From NCBI GenBank assembly GCA_029249225.1, contig JAQWHT010000092.1:1-58451 (forward strand): a stretch of 58,451 nucleotides of DNA. Direction: 5' to 3'. How positions within the stretch are numbered: position 1 is the stretch's first letter; every line of letters starts with the position of its first letter. The notes under the pieces were generated by a model. It did not search any database, had not been told where the DNA came from, and worked only from the letters and a program-made list of their open reading frames with translations. This document shows, piece after piece, positions 9,041 to 17,694 of the stretch. A program made the position numbers and the translations under genes. The stretch comes from Flavobacteriaceae bacterium. Lineage in GTDB: Bacteria > Bacteroidota > Bacteroidia > Flavobacteriales > Flavobacteriaceae.

Positions 9041-9212
9041 TCAAAGTTGTTCCAAGATATAAGTTATCGTAGCACAATCTTGATGTAAGTTAAACAGCCA
9101 TAATTCACAAAATAAATTGATTTTCTGAGTTGTTCAGTCTCCTGGGTAAGGTGTGTAAACGCCTTATTAAGTTTTATAATTTATACATTTACATTTTACT
9201 ATTTTCAACCCT

Positions 9213-9533
9213 ATGATGACTCCGTTTATAGCAGTTTTGATCACAGATTTCATTTTATTAATTATCGCTTTTGGGATGACAAAAGAAAATTCAAAATACC
9301 TGCTAAGTGGGTATAATACAATGTCAGAAAAAGAAAGAAAAAAATTTGATATTGAAAATTATCTAAGTTTTTTAAAAAGATTTTTAGTAATTCTTACATC
9401 AACATCCACTGTAATTTTTGTCATTTTAGTTTATTTTTTTGATGAAAAGATCGCAGTAATGAGTTATGCTTCGTATTTAATGATCATGCTCATTTGGTTT
9501 GTATTTAAAGGAACTAAATTTAAATTGAATTAA
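9213..9533 (+). CDS. DUF3784-like membrane protein
   Basis: The 106-residue protein has three predicted membrane helices (about 4-22, 57-75 and 82-101). Between the first two it carries LLSGYNTMSEKER, the conserved cytoplasmic segment of DUF3784 proteins, followed by a KKFDIENY stretch. The function of this family is unknown. TATACATTTACA upstream could be its -7 region. It is monocistronic and followed by another tiny membrane-peptide ORF. Confidence 0.75.
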   Translation: MMTPFIAVLITDFILLIIAFGMTKENSKYLLSGYNTMSEKERKKFDIENYLSFLKRFLVILTSTSTVIFVILVYFFDEKIAVMSYASYLMIMLIWFVFKGTKFKLN

Positions 9534-9594
9534 AGTTTAGTTTTTTTTTATGAAGGGGTTTACATCTTTTCTCAGAATTAGTATATTTAAGACT

Positions 9595-9681
9595 ATGAAA
9601 ACAAAAATTTCGGCTATCGGATGGCTTTTTATAATTATGTATGGGTTTATAATGCTTTGCACCTACCTCTACATGATGTAA
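9595..9681 (+). CDS. 28-residue single-span membrane peptide
   Basis: The ORF has ATG 9595 and TAA 9679-9681. The sequence has a basic start (MKTK), one hydrophobic helix (IGWLFIIMYGFIMLC) and ends YLYMM. Codon use and the positive-inside charge fit a real small membrane protein. It lies 61 bases after the DUF3784 gene and might share its transcript. Too short for standard gene finders; unverified. Confidence 0.35.
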   Translation: MKTKISAIGWLFIIMYGFIMLCTYLYMM

Positions 9682-9838
9682 TCTCAAATGTCTATTTAAA
9701 CTCTGTTCTTCAGTGTTTTTGAACCTGAAATAATCAGAGATAAAGACAAATCATAGTATCCTAAATTGGATCTCTCACCTAGGTCCCCACTTCCCTCTTG
9801 AAAAATATGCAGGACGAAACTTAATGTTTAAAACCTAA

Positions 9839-10357
9839 TTAAATTACTGTGCAGCGACTGTAAGTAATGAGTTGGTCATCAAAATCTAATAGGGTAAATT
9901 CTTGGACTTGTCCCTCTGGTATTGGTAAGGTTTGGTTTTCTTCAAATAATTCTCCGAATAAAAACCTTTGATCACTTACTCCAAAACAAGAACACCAGGA
10001 AATATCTCCAAAATGCAAAATGGTTTCGCCCTCATAAACTCCCCAGCTAAATACTTGGTAAACTGAAGTACCAAAATCTAAGGTTCCTACTCCGTTTGGT
10101 AAAATTTGAATTTCAGATTCGAACATTGAATCAGACGAAACCCAACATCCAACATAAGGACTATCAAAACTAACTTTAGGATTAGCTAAATGAAATTCCA
10201 AAATAGCCAGTTGAGCTTCATAGGCATCTAGCTGATCTACTACTGCATTGAACTTTTCAAGAAGTTCTTGATTTGCTGCTTCAAGATCATTAACCTGATT
10301 TTCTAAATCCTTAGTGCAACCAAAAATTATCAGTAAGAAAAAAAAATATTTAATCAT
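9839..10357 (-). CDS. Lipoprotein with N-terminal coiled coil
   Basis: The 172-residue protein has a lipobox IIFGC (Cys14) and is therefore probably membrane anchored. Residues 16-60 are heptad-rich (KDLENQVNDLEAANQELLEK and onward) and should form a coiled coil like the one in Lpp-type or flavobacterial spacer lipoproteins. The C-terminal part (about 65-172) is beta-rich and ends in a small domain with Cys in GCW, WCSCFG and SRCTV. I do not recognise this domain; a lipocalin-like or calycin-type barrel is possible. Divergent from the ADP-ribosylglycohydrolase gene. Confidence 0.65.
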   Translation of the reverse strand: MIKYFFFLLIIFGCTKDLENQVNDLEAANQELLEKFNAVVDQLDAYEAQLAILEFHLANPKVSFDSPYVGCWVSSDSMFESEIQILPNGVGTLDFGTSVYQVFSWGVYEGETILHFGDISWCSCFGVSDQRFLFGELFEENQTLPIPEGQVQEFTLLDFDDQLITYSRCTVI

Positions 10358-10558
10358 GCTCGAGTGAGATCAGCCTCAAAATATACGTTGGAATCAAATT
10401 TAATAATAAGTTTTAACAATTCAATCAGATTTTGGTAAGGGATAAATAAGTTAATCCAGCCCGTTTATAGATACTCTTCATACACTTTAGAATATTTGAA
10501 CTAAATCACTCTAAATCAAATCAAAAATTTATACATTTAGAAATATTATTTTCTACCA

Positions 10559-11842
10559 ATGAAAAAAAAAATCACTTTGGGCCTTGTACTACTATTTTTA
10601 AATCAATGCTCAAAACCAATTGATAATCAAATTAAAATTGACAGAATTTCGTATTTAAATCAACTAGAGGGATTTTGGCTTGGTCAGTGTATTGCAAATT
10701 GGACCGGTTTAATCACAGAAATGGATAAAATTGGAATTCCTGTTGACGGAAAAGGTGGTGGTTTTTATACCCGAGAAGATTGGGGAAAAAAAGATCAACC
10801 AAATTTATGGGGCTCAAACAAATACTCGGATATCATCACATACATCTATGCTGAAAAAGACAGTATTTGGGGAGCAGATGATGATACTGACATTGAATAT
10901 ATTTATCAAGAATTACTTTATCACAGCCCCACATTAGATCTTACCGGGGAACAAATAAGAGGTGCTTGGATAGACCATATCCATCAAGAGGAAGAAAATT
11001 TTTTATGGGTTTCTAATCAAAAAGCCTTTGATCTAATGAATGAGGGTGTCATACCGCCTGCAACCAGCGATCCAAATCTCAATCCACATTATGAAATGAT
11101 TGATGCACAGCTTACTACAGAAATTTTTGGGCTTTTTGCACCAACAAAACCTGATGTTGCCATAGCCTTAGGCCATCTTCCTGTAAGAACTACCGCAAGA
11201 GAAAATGCTGCATGGATCTCAGAGTTTAATATAATTATGTATTCTCTTGCCTCTGCCCAAACTGAACATGGTTCAAGAAAAGAAAAAGTACTTTGGATGG
11301 CGAAGCAGGCTCGTCTTCATTTACCCAATGACTCTTATTCAGCAAAAATGTTTGATTTTGTTCTAAGCTACTACAATCAAAAAATTCCCTGGGAGCAAAC
11401 ACGTGATGAACTTCATGAAAAATATCAAATCCGACAAGAAGATGGTTACCACTGGGCGACAACTGACAAGAGTTGTAATGGATGTTTTGCTGCAGGGATA
11501 AATTTTGGTGCGAGTATAGTAAGTCTCCTCTATGGGGAAGGAGATTTAAAAGAAACCATTAAAATTGGAGCATTGGCAGGTTGGGATTCTGATAACCCTA
11601 CTGCAACCTGGGGTGGATTATTAGGGTTTATGCTAGGTAAAAAAGAAGTAGAAAAACTATTTGGCAAGGAACTTTCTTCCTCTTTTAATATTCATCGAAC
11701 CAGAAAAGGGTTCCCAAATCAGGGAGTTGATTATTTTGACAACATGGCGCTTAAAGGACAACTTATTGTAGATCGAGTTGTTCAAGAAAAAATGGGAGGA
11801 ATCGTTGATGAAGAAAATAACCAATGGATAATCCCTAAATAA
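10559..11842 (+). CDS. Lipoprotein ADP-ribosylglycohydrolase family protein
   Basis: The 427-residue protein has a lipobox-like LFLNQC at residues 13-18. The body is an ADP-ribosyl-glycohydrolase/DraG fold: LEGFWLGQCIAN near the start corresponds to the GxxxGD-type first helix, DDDTDIEY near residue 107 and GWDSDNPTATWGG near residue 342 provide the acidic residues that bind two Mg ions. Members with signal peptides occur in Bacteroidota, where the substrate may be an extracellular N- or O-glycosidic nucleoside-like bond rather than ADP-ribosylated protein. The gene is monocistronic with its own 200-base upstream region. Confidence 0.85.
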   Translation: MKKKITLGLVLLFLNQCSKPIDNQIKIDRISYLNQLEGFWLGQCIANWTGLITEMDKIGIPVDGKGGGFYTREDWGKKDQPNLWGSNKYSDIITYIYAEKDSIWGADDDTDIEYIYQELLYHSPTLDLTGEQIRGAWIDHIHQEEENFLWVSNQKAFDLMNEGVIPPATSDPNLNPHYEMIDAQLTTEIFGLFAPTKPDVAIALGHLPVRTTARENAAWISEFNIIMYSLASAQTEHGSRKEKVLWMAKQARLHLPNDSYSAKMFDFVLSYYNQKIPWEQTRDELHEKYQIRQEDGYHWATTDKSCNGCFAAGINFGASIVSLLYGEGDLKETIKIGALAGWDSDNPTATWGGLLGFMLGKKEVEKLFGKELSSSFNIHRTRKGFPNQGVDYFDNMALKGQLIVDRVVQEKMGGIVDEENNQWIIPK

Positions 11843-11902
11843 AATCATCAATAAATCGTTCCAATACGTTCAAGCAATTTGGGCTACTACCTTTTGTTAA
11901 AA

Positions 11903-12433
11903 TCAATCGTAAGTGATTAATTTTATTTGATCTTTTCCACTAAAAAATCTGTTTATTACCATCGGTGCAGGATGAAATGGATTCCCAGATTTAGTATTGC
12001 CAATACAATAAAGATGCAACCCGTATCTTCTAATACAGTCTAAAATCTTTAAAGCTTGTAAGGCTAAATAAAAATGATCGTCTACATGGTTTCCCCAACA
12101 ACATAAAACTTTGGTGATTTTAGATTTTGGACTTTTTAGTAGATTTTCAATCAGGAGAATATTCTGCTCAATTAACTTCGGATTTGGATTTTTTGGCAAA
12201 TGAATTGGTTTTGCTGCCCTTTTGGGATAAAGATTAACCAACCACCATCCATCGCAACCGTTTTGTAATGCTATTTTTTCAATATTTCTAGAGGTAGGAT
12301 CTAATTTTTCTTCATTTGCCTTACTCGGATTTAAACCAATAGCTAACAATTCAACTGTTCCTGTTTTTCCCAATAAAAATCTTTTTTTATTATCGTTTAA
12401 AGGCTTGCATATAATCTTATTATTTTCAATCAT
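11903..12433 (-). CDS. DUF1643 domain protein
   Basis: The 176-residue cytoplasmic protein shows the DUF1643 hallmarks in order: LAIGLNPSKAN (about 31-41), DPTSRNIEK, WWLVNLYPKRAA (about 64-75), a CWGNH strand (about 112) and the C-terminal NPFHPAPM (about 151). The architecture recalls uracil-DNA-glycosylase-like folds, but the biochemical role of DUF1643 is not known. It ends toward the ADP-ribosylglycohydrolase stop, with which it converges. The start at 12433 is 78 bases from the small membrane gene on the other strand. Confidence 0.8.
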   Translation of the reverse strand: MIENNKIICKPLNDNKKRFLLGKTGTVELLAIGLNPSKANEEKLDPTSRNIEKIALQNGCDGWWLVNLYPKRAAKPIHLPKNPNPKLIEQNILLIENLLKSPKSKITKVLCCWGNHVDDHFYLALQALKILDCIRRYGLHLYCIGNTKSGNPFHPAPMVINRFFSGKDQIKLITYD

Positions 12434-12511
12434 GATTTTTCTCCAACTATAGTTAAATTTGATTTATATCAATGATGGATTTAGATAAAAACAAGTTTAA
12501 AGATCTTAAAA

Positions 12512-12700
12512 ATGGAATTATTGTCTTATTTCTTAGCCTTTTGGGGACTTTTTATTTTTATAAAAGGTGTAAAGCCTAGTTATAATTGGATTAGTAAAAC
12601 CAGTGAAAAAGAGCTGTTAAAAGGTGTTGGTTTTATCACTATAATACTCGCTATTTGTTTTTATGTATTCGTGATGTTTAACTATCTGAAAAATTATTAA
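12512..12700 (+). CDS. 62-residue membrane protein with two spans
   Basis: The protein has hydrophobic helices at about residues 3-20 and 40-58, joined by a polar loop (ISKTSEKELLKG). The family is unknown. A second reading frame starts at ATG 12472/12475 and runs 34-35 codons through the first helix region (MDLDKNKFKDLKNG, then a hydrophobic helix) before a TAG. The longer frame is preferred because it is coherent to its end, but a frameshift joining the two frames cannot be excluded. Confidence 0.5.
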   Translation: MELLSYFLAFWGLFIFIKGVKPSYNWISKTSEKELLKGVGFITIILAICFYVFVMFNYLKNY

Positions 12701-12762
12701 AGGCTTGAATCTTAAATACGACTTCTGAAGTGGTGCTCTTTACTAGAAAAACTTGACCCTGT

Positions 12763-13431
12763 TCATGTCAGCAGTTGTTCAAAAAAACCTCCTATCTCCT
12801 GCTCTAGATCAACAAAATGAATTTCTAATATCCAATCTCTCCTATTTCCATTTTTCCCTAAGGCAAAAACATCAATATTATTTTCAGGGTGGATATAATT
12901 AGTTCTATCCTCCCCTTCCAGCTTTTCATGTGGGAAGTGACCAATTAAATGGCCTGCAATCTCCCCTCCAAATGTCCATCCATAGTGGCTTGCCAAATCC
13001 AAAGTGTGTGAATAAAGTTCAGCTCCCGTGATCGCATTTTGAGAGTCAAAAAACTTTTTACAATCATACCAAGCTGACTCAACATCATTCATCAATTTGA
13101 TCTTGGACTCATCTTTACCTAAAACATAGGTTCTCCCAAAATCGGCTTCCCATTCTTCAAATACAGGACCGAAATCTATAAATAAGATGTCGTCTTTTTG
13201 TAATATTAGATTCTTCGGATTTGACTTGTAGGGATGAAGAGTGTTTTTCCCAGCCCTCACAATTCTTTTATGCCAATACTTTTTAATTCCAAACAGATCA
13301 TAAGCCAAATTGAAGATATCAGCATTGAGTTCTTGTTCTGATTTACCTGGGGTAATAAGATGTTGCTTTTCGATTTCTTGAAAAAGAAAAGCAGCTTTGT
13401 TTTCAGCTTCAATTAATTCTTTTTTACTCAT
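12763..13431 (-). CDS. Cytoplasmic M24 family metallopeptidase
   Basis: At 222 residues this is a single pita-bread domain with no signal peptide. Candidate metal ligands are Asp86 (IDFGPV), Asp97 (ADFGRT), His161 or His165 (GHLIGH), Glu203 (ILEIHF) and Glu212. The chain lacks the N-terminal domain of aminopeptidase P, so it is either a small Xaa-Pro dipeptidase-like enzyme or a non-peptidase member of the fold. It differs from the exported aminopeptidase P at 5013. It is monocistronic. Confidence 0.85.
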   Translation of the reverse strand: MSKKELIEAENKAAFLFQEIEKQHLITPGKSEQELNADIFNLAYDLFGIKKYWHKRIVRAGKNTLHPYKSNPKNLILQKDDILFIDFGPVFEEWEADFGRTYVLGKDESKIKLMNDVESAWYDCKKFFDSQNAITGAELYSHTLDLASHYGWTFGGEIAGHLIGHFPHEKLEGEDRTNYIHPENNIDVFALGKNGNRRDWILEIHFVDLEQEIGGFFEQLLT

Positions 13432-13989
13432 TCAATTATTTTTGATGATGTCTCTAAACTCGAAAACAAAATACCGATAAAATCTAAGCTAATGTCTTAT
13501 TTGTTAAAATTAAATTCAACTCATTCATTTAAAAATAATTAGCTAAAGAGCAAAAAAAGACCAAATATTGATGTTTAATTGAAAAAAAACATTAAACAAA
13601 ACCCCTAAAACATACAGTTGTACCTACAATAGAAATAGATATTTAAAAATGAAGCAGATATTTGTAGTGAAACAATTATTTAATGAATCACAATAGAGAA
13701 AATAATCTTTTAGCTTATCCTTACGTACAGATGTTAGGCTGTGATTGGCTAATTAAAAATTACAATTGGGAATTGTGATTTTAACGCAACCTCTCTAAAT
13801 TCCAATTGTAAGGAATGTTATACCCTTCTTTATCAATAAAACCCTACTCAACTTTTCTCAAAACCACAGGACTATCAAATTCTAATTTGATCTAATCTTT
13901 GTAAAAATTTAACTTCAAAGCTTAAAATAAACTTCAATCTAGGGATATTTACCTTAGTTAATAAATTCGTTATTTTTGAAAAAAAGAAA
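13432..13989. other. Spacer with an imperfect inverted repeat
   Basis: About 560 bases without a supported gene. An inverted repeat (TTACAATTGGGAATT near 13760 and AATTCCAATTGTAA at 13798-13811, one base different) could form a 14-bp stem with a roughly 24-base loop. A TATTTTTG box at 13971-13978 precedes the next gene. Confidence 0.45.
13971..13978 (+). promoter_or_regulatory. Candidate -7 box (TAnnTTTG)
   Basis: TATTTTTG fits the Bacteroidota -7 consensus TAnnTTTG. It lies only 11 bases before the ATG of the small lipoprotein gene, which would give an almost leaderless mRNA, and no clear -33 TTG is seen. Treat as tentative. Confidence 0.25.
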
Positions 13990-14352
13990 ATGAAACTTTC
14001 TGTTTTCCTTCTAAGCTTGTTTTTACTTTTTAGTTGTCAAGAATCCCCTAAAATAGATTTAAATGATTTTTTGATAGGTGGATCATGGTGCGGAAAATCT
14101 CAAATGGCAGGAGCTAATGTTTGTTTAGAATTTATGGAAGATAAGGTTTTAGTTAAGGTTGAAGGAGGTGACCAAACTGGAGATTATTTTCAATATTCTA
14201 TAATAGAAATGGATTATGAGAACCAAAGAATATTGTGGGAGATAAAAGGGGAAGGTTTGGTTAATGTTTTTAAACTAATCAATGAAAATACTGTAGAACT
14301 GACTCTAGAAGATTTTAGAATGGAACCATCAAGATTTCTTCGGACCTATTAA
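13990..14352 (+). CDS. Small lipoprotein, unknown function
   Basis: The 120-residue protein has a signal ending in the lipobox LFSC (Cys16). The mature part has the regular beta-strand pattern of a small lipocalin-like sandwich (GGSWCGKSQ, VCLEFMEDKVLVKV, YSIIEMDYENQRILWEI, TVELTLEDF) with two Cys near the start. Such proteins resemble the C-terminal domain of the lipoprotein at 9839 in style. The function is unknown. Confidence 0.65.
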   Translation: MKLSVFLLSLFLLFSCQESPKIDLNDFLIGGSWCGKSQMAGANVCLEFMEDKVLVKVEGGDQTGDYFQYSIIEMDYENQRILWEIKGEGLVNVFKLINENTVELTLEDFRMEPSRFLRTY

Positions 14353-14505
14353 CTTTTTGTCCAAATTGTTACAACCAAAAATTAAAACGCTAGACGTGTT
14401 AATAAGCACAATAATTTTACTTCAAAAAAAACTCAACTTGAGTAATAAATATCTTGAATATTTAGAAAAACATTGTGGAAATGGATAAACTGAAAAATCT
14501 CTAAG

Positions 14506-14531
14506 AATCTAGCATAGCATTTAGCTAGATT
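14506..14531. repeat. Perfect 8-bp inverted repeat
   Basis: AATCTAGC and GCTAGATT flank a 10-base loop. There is no T tract, so it is not a standard terminator. It lies in the 292-base gap between the small lipoprotein and S41 peptidase genes and could be an operator or a transcript-end stem. The rest of the gap shows nothing I can name. Confidence 0.35.
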
Positions 14532-14644
14532 GGAAAAACCAACTCCATGGATTTTACAAAGACAGCTGATTCGAAAATTATTTCAAGTAGGAATTGGATT
14601 ACATTATCCTTATATTGTACTCATAAAACTAATATTTATCTCAA

Positions 14645-16159
14645 ATGAGACCGCGTGACCATCAACTAATTTCATTATACCACCCTCTTGTTCTTATTTT
14701 TGGTCTCTCAATTTTTACGCTACTTAGTTGTGAGACTGAGATAATTGAACAGACCCCTGAAAAAATAAGTGCCGATAGATTTGAACAAGTTATCGATCTT
14801 GAAGGTGACTTAGAGGTTAGTGATTTTGTATGGAGAAGTTTAAATCAATATTATTATTGGCAAAATGATGTTGCCGAACTTTCTGACACTTTTTTAGAAA
14901 GTGAAGAATCCTACAAAGAGTTTATTTTTAAAAATAATGATCCTGATGTTTTTTTCGAAAGCCTTATCCATCCTGATGATCCTTTTAGTTTCATCCAAGA
15001 AAATTATCTTGATTTAGAAAATCTGATACAGGGAATTGAGGCCACCAATGGGGTTGAATTCGGTTTACTCTTTGCTTGTCAAAATTGCAGACAACTCATA
15101 GGCTATGTAAAGTATATCGTTGATGGGTCCAATGCAAGTGAAAAAGATATCCAAAGAGGAGATCTTTTTAGTGGGGTAGACGGAATTCAGTTAACGATAG
15201 ATAATTACAGAGAATTATTGTTTGGAGACAACTTCAGCTACACCCTAAATATGGTCTCAGTTTCAAATGGCACTATCGTGAGTAATGGTAAAGAAGTGGC
15301 TTTAACTAAACAAGAAAATTTTGAAATTAATCCAATTCACGTAAAAAAAATACTGGGTACTGCTAATGGGAAAGTTGGTTATTTAATGTACAATCAGTTT
15401 GTTGCAGACAAGAGCACTGAACTCAATGAAGTATTTGGTAATTTTAAAGAAGCAGGAATCAGTGATTTAATAATTGACTTAAGATACAATGGTGGAGGTT
15501 CTGTAAATAATTGTGTCGCTCTTGCTAGCATGATTACTGGGCAATTCCCTAGTGAGATCTTTGTTCAAGAACAATGGAACTCAAAAATGTCAAATTTTTT
15601 ATCTAGAGAATACGGAAAAGAATCTCTTATCAATCGATTTGTAACAACACTAACTGATGGTGAAAAAATTAACTCCTTATCTCTAGATCGCGTTTATATT
15701 TTAACCTCCTCCGAGAGTGCGTCTGCTAGTGAACTTTTAATTAATGGATTAAAATCCTTTATAGAAGTTGTTCATATTGGTGAAACTACAGTTGGTAAAA
15801 ATGTTGGTTCAATAACGGTGTATGATTATATAGATGCCCAACAAACAAAAAATCCAGATCATACATATGCCCTGCAGCCTATAGTATTGAAAATTGCAAA
15901 TAAGGATGGTTTCTCAGACTATTCGCAAGGCTTAGATCCTGATTATGTAGTCAAAGAAGAAATAACTGATTTTGATGTTTTGGGGGATCCTAATGAAGCC
16001 TTGTTGTCCTATGCAGTTTCCCTCATTACAGGTGATGATGTCGCGTCTTCTAAGAAGGAATTTACGTTCCCTTTGAATAAGGTTCGAGACCCTTTAATGA
16101 TCAAAAGACAACGCATGTTTGTGGATAAAAAAATTAATCTTCGTCAGTTCAGAAGATAA
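14645..16159 (+). CDS. S41 family peptidase (C-terminal processing type), lipoprotein
   Basis: The 504-residue protein has a signal with lipobox LLSC (Cys29). A helical N-terminal segment (about 45-120) precedes a PDZ-like region (about 130-230). The protease core has DLRYNGGGSVNN (about 279-290), the nucleophile serine in SSESASASELL (about residue 357-362) and the Lys in GETTVGKNVGS about 25 residues later, matching the Ser-Lys dyad of tail-specific proteases. It should be a lipid-anchored periplasmic protease of the flavobacterial S41 group. The FAH-family gene follows after 93 bases. Confidence 0.9.
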   Translation: MRPRDHQLISLYHPLVLIFGLSIFTLLSCETEIIEQTPEKISADRFEQVIDLEGDLEVSDFVWRSLNQYYYWQNDVAELSDTFLESEESYKEFIFKNNDPDVFFESLIHPDDPFSFIQENYLDLENLIQGIEATNGVEFGLLFACQNCRQLIGYVKYIVDGSNASEKDIQRGDLFSGVDGIQLTIDNYRELLFGDNFSYTLNMVSVSNGTIVSNGKEVALTKQENFEINPIHVKKILGTANGKVGYLMYNQFVADKSTELNEVFGNFKEAGISDLIIDLRYNGGGSVNNCVALASMITGQFPSEIFVQEQWNSKMSNFLSREYGKESLINRFVTTLTDGEKINSLSLDRVYILTSSESASASELLINGLKSFIEVVHIGETTVGKNVGSITVYDYIDAQQTKNPDHTYALQPIVLKIANKDGFSDYSQGLDPDYVVKEEITDFDVLGDPNEALLSYAVSLITGDDVASSKKEFTFPLNKVRDPLMIKRQRMFVDKKINLRQFRR

Positions 16160-16252
16160 GGTTTAACCTCAACTGTCCTCTCTTCAACTCTGTTTAGATC
16201 AACTTCTAAAATCACTAAAAATATTTAACTTTATTTAATTCAAGTTTAGATA

Positions 16253-17089
16253 ATGAAATTGTACTTAACCGATAAAGGAATCTTTCTTTTATCTAATGAC
16301 CAGGTTTATCATTTACCTGATAAAGACTTTGACCATCTGATAAATCGAGATGATCTTCTTGCTTATTTAAATAAGTGCTGTTCAGACTACAAATCGATTG
16401 ATCTTAGTGAGAAAGAATTGGCCAACACTGCTTTAGCTCCCATTCAAAATCAGGAAGTCTGGGCTGCGGGTGTGACCTATTATAAGAGTAAGAAAGCGCG
16501 AATGGACGAATCCAAAAATAGTGGTGGAAGCACATTTTACGATAAAATCTACGATGCTAAACGTCCTGAACTTTTTTTTAAAAGTACTGCATCTAGAGTG
16601 CGTGGACCAAACAACTTACTTCGAGTAAGAAAAGACAGCAATTGGACTGTCCCTGAACCTGAATTAGCACTTTTAGTTACAGCCAAACAAAAGATAATTG
16701 GTTACTCCATAGGAAATGATATGAGTGCAAGAGATATAGAGGGAGAAAACCCACTCTATCTTCCTCAAGCAAAGTCGTATGAAGGCTCAACAGCCCTAGG
16801 ACCTTGTTTGCTTATTTTAGATCGACCCCTAAATGCCAACACTAGAATTGAATTACAAATTAGGCGCAAGGGAATACTGGCTTTTAGTGGTGAAACTTCA
16901 ATTAAAGAAATCAAACGCTCTTTTGAAGAGCTGGCCTCATATTTATTTCTTGAGTTGGATTTTCCTAAGGGCTGCTATTTAATGACCGGAACTGGTATTG
17001 TACCCGATGATTCTTTTTCAATTCTTTCAGAAGATGAAATTTACATCACAATAGAAGGAATTGGTACTTTAAAAAATTCTGTTGCTTAA
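16253..17089 (+). CDS. Fumarylacetoacetate hydrolase family protein
   Basis: The 278-residue protein has no signal peptide. The FAH fold is indicated by PEPELALL (about 134), which carries two metal-binding Glu, and GNDMSARDIEG (about 154-164), followed by KSYEGSTALGP. The C-terminal TGTGIVPDD loop is also typical. Members cleave or isomerise C-C bonds of beta-keto acids, for example 2-keto-3-deoxy or acylpyruvate compounds. Because the next genes downstream are sugar-type oxidoreductases on the other strand, a role in sugar-acid breakdown is possible, but this is inference. Confidence 0.88.
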   Translation: MKLYLTDKGIFLLSNDQVYHLPDKDFDHLINRDDLLAYLNKCCSDYKSIDLSEKELANTALAPIQNQEVWAAGVTYYKSKKARMDESKNSGGSTFYDKIYDAKRPELFFKSTASRVRGPNNLLRVRKDSNWTVPEPELALLVTAKQKIIGYSIGNDMSARDIEGENPLYLPQAKSYEGSTALGPCLLILDRPLNANTRIELQIRRKGILAFSGETSIKEIKRSFEELASYLFLELDFPKGCYLMTGTGIVPDDSFSILSEDEIYITIEGIGTLKNSVA

Positions 17090-17099
17090 TTTACGATCT

Positions 17100-17693
17100 C
17101 TAGAATGTCCAACGCTTTCCAATTTCTGAAAGCGGTAAACAACCTATATATTCTCCAGGTATTGGATCATATGCTAAAATCTCCTTTCCGATTTTTTCTG
17201 AGCTACAATAGGCCCATATGGCCATCGATTTTGTTTGTCTGTAAAACCCCACGTCTTGTTGCCTATTTACAGCAGTACCCCATACACTTCCATTAAATTT
17301 TGGGGAAGAAGCTTCTGCTCTTTCCAAAACCTTATTCTGTTCAAGAGTACTCAACATTACAAATGAAGCTCCAAAATTTGCTTTACATTCGCTGTCGAAA
17401 CTTGCAATCTGTGCTCTTAACTGATTTTTCTCCTCTTCAGTTAGTGCCTTTGAATAAAACAGATCCATAAAACGATCTGCATTGACATCTAATGCCCCTG
17501 GAGTATCTGTCCTTGGTAAAATTACGTCAACTAGAGTTGAAACCAAGAGCGCTTCTGGTTCACTAAAAAAAAGTGGCTCCCAAGAAATACCAACCTCTGA
17601 TTGACAAGACTCAAAAAGGGATAATAAACCAGGTATTGCAAATGCCCCCCCTGTCAAAATTCCAGCTTGCTGTAATGCTTTTCTTCGATTCAT
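17100..17693 (-). CDS. Gluconate 2-dehydrogenase subunit 3-like protein (Tat signal)
   Basis: The start is the ATG at 17693, which gives MNRRKALQQAG, a twin-arginine signal, and leaves one base between the TGA of the GMC gene and this ATG; a longer frame beginning at 17729 would overlap that gene and add an unlikely leader. A lipobox-like FESC follows the hydrophobic stretch. The mature part is the subunit 3 helical domain, with the LVDVILPRTDTPGA stretch and an HP-like absence of heme motifs. It should be the small partner that exports and stabilises the flavoprotein by hitchhiking through Tat. Confidence 0.85.
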   Translation of the reverse strand: MNRRKALQQAGILTGGAFAIPGLLSLFESCQSEVGISWEPLFFSEPEALLVSTLVDVILPRTDTPGALDVNADRFMDLFYSKALTEEEKNQLRAQIASFDSECKANFGASFVMLSTLEQNKVLERAEASSPKFNGSVWGTAVNRQQDVGFYRQTKSMAIWAYCSSEKIGKEILAYDPIPGEYIGCLPLSEIGKRWTF

Positions 17694-17694
17694 A

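Larger units (their letters stand above)
8275..9212. other. Long spacer holding two tiny ORFs and a hairpin
   Basis: About 940 bases separate the M1 peptidase and DUF3784 genes. No ordinary gene is present. It contains the 26-residue and 37-residue minus-strand ORFs listed separately and a hairpin with a T tract at 8791-8817. Bases 8275-8560 and 9041-9212 show nothing I can support. Confidence 0.5.

Noticed and set aside
12472-12576. Alternative frame before the 62-residue membrane protein
   Set aside because: The 34-codon frame from 12475 overlaps the first helix of the longer gene and stops early. Although coding-like, the longer frame explains the region better.
13760-13811. Inverted repeat as a transposon end
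   Set aside because: It is a single short imperfect repeat without a transposase or target duplication; a hairpin or operator is more likely.
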